Below, piece by piece: positions 39,749 to 39,829 of a stretch of 39,829 nucleotides of DNA (positions within the stretch are counted from its first letter, which is position 1; every line of letters starts with the position of its first letter). The notes under the pieces were generated by a model, which made no database searches, was not told the DNA's origin, and saw only the letters and a program-made list of their open reading frames with translations. The stretch is from an uncultured Bacteroidales bacterium (GTDB taxonomy: Bacteria > Bacteroidota > Bacteroidia > Bacteroidales > Paludibacteraceae), in the NCBI GenBank assembly GCA_946186915.1, contig CAMHOY010000018.1, positions 1 to 39,829 on the forward strand, read 5' to 3'. The position numbers were made by a program, and so were the translations under genes.

Positions 39749-39829
39749 TTTCACTCATTCCTCCGTTCACTCATTCACTCACTCACTCACTCACTCACTC
39801 ACTCACTCACTCACTCACTCACTCACTCA
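39749..39829. repeat. (CACT)n tetranucleotide array at the right edge
   Basis: CATTTCATTTCACTCATTC-type units pass into pure CACT repeats that continue to the last base. As at the left edge, the window stops in a simple repeat. Confidence 0.93.

Overview
The window looks like chromosomal DNA of an uncultured or little-studied member of the Bacteroidales (phylum Bacteroidota). Three things point there. Nearly every promoter I can see has the Bacteroidota housekeeping form: TTTG (or CTTG), a 20-base spacer, then TAnnTTTG. There are PorZ-like and C-terminal sorting-domain proteins of the type IX secretion system (T9SS). The gene set is also typical: a TGS-uridine kinase, a DUF2130 protein, an OstA-like protein beside SurA-like folding factors, metal-type KdsA and MenA. 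I see no phage, insertion sequence or CRISPR array. Both ends run into simple tandem repeats, so the window may be a whole contig broken at repeats.

Layout. Bases 1-244 are a repeat and an outward-facing promoter. Bases 245-5250 hold a secreted repeat adhesin with a beta-barrel partner, divergent from a membrane-spanning TPR-HTH regulator. Bases 5239-7654 hold recX-prmC (minus) and ribD (plus), with overlapping promoters. Bases 7716-16083 are a plus-strand series: lipoprotein, SurA-like PPIase, OstA-like protein, beta-barrel, DnaG, radical SAM protein, glycosyltransferase. Bases 16138-16564 are tRNA-Glu and rpsT. Bases 16804-24249 are a gyrB-led operon: gyrB, LOG protein, an unknown jelly-roll protein, kdsA, nucleoside kinase, SPOR protein, folE. 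Bases 24246-29961 are a minus operon: DUF2147 protein, rdgB, a giant doubled PorZ-like protein, and a decayed phosphoethanolamine transferase. Then come a DUF2130 gene and, on the minus strand, a Gly-Leu-Leu tRNA cluster. Bases 31633-35909 are a tightly overlapped minus operon: secreted protein, GH53 galactanase, TtcA-like enzyme, DUF486 protein, MenA. The right end holds a large Ig-like surface protein, a small ZraP/Spy-like periplasmic protein behind a near-perfect sigma-54 promoter, and about 680 bases of repeats.

The main themes are envelope biogenesis and surface display (SurA/OstA/KdsA/PorZ/T9SS cargo) mixed with core information genes.

The most unusual signal is a set of short repeat families, some palindromic. 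They lie between genes and also in frame inside conserved enzymes (recX, prmC, ribD, dnaG, a radical SAM gene, menA, ttcA, the GH53 gene). In several cases two genes carry the same element in the same reading frame and so share a short peptide. This resembles the protein-invading palindromic elements of Rickettsia, but I know of no description of it for this group. Other strong points are the sigma-54 promoter before the ZraP-like gene, the tandem PorZ fusion, and a promoter of about 45 bases shared almost identically by two distant tRNA loci.
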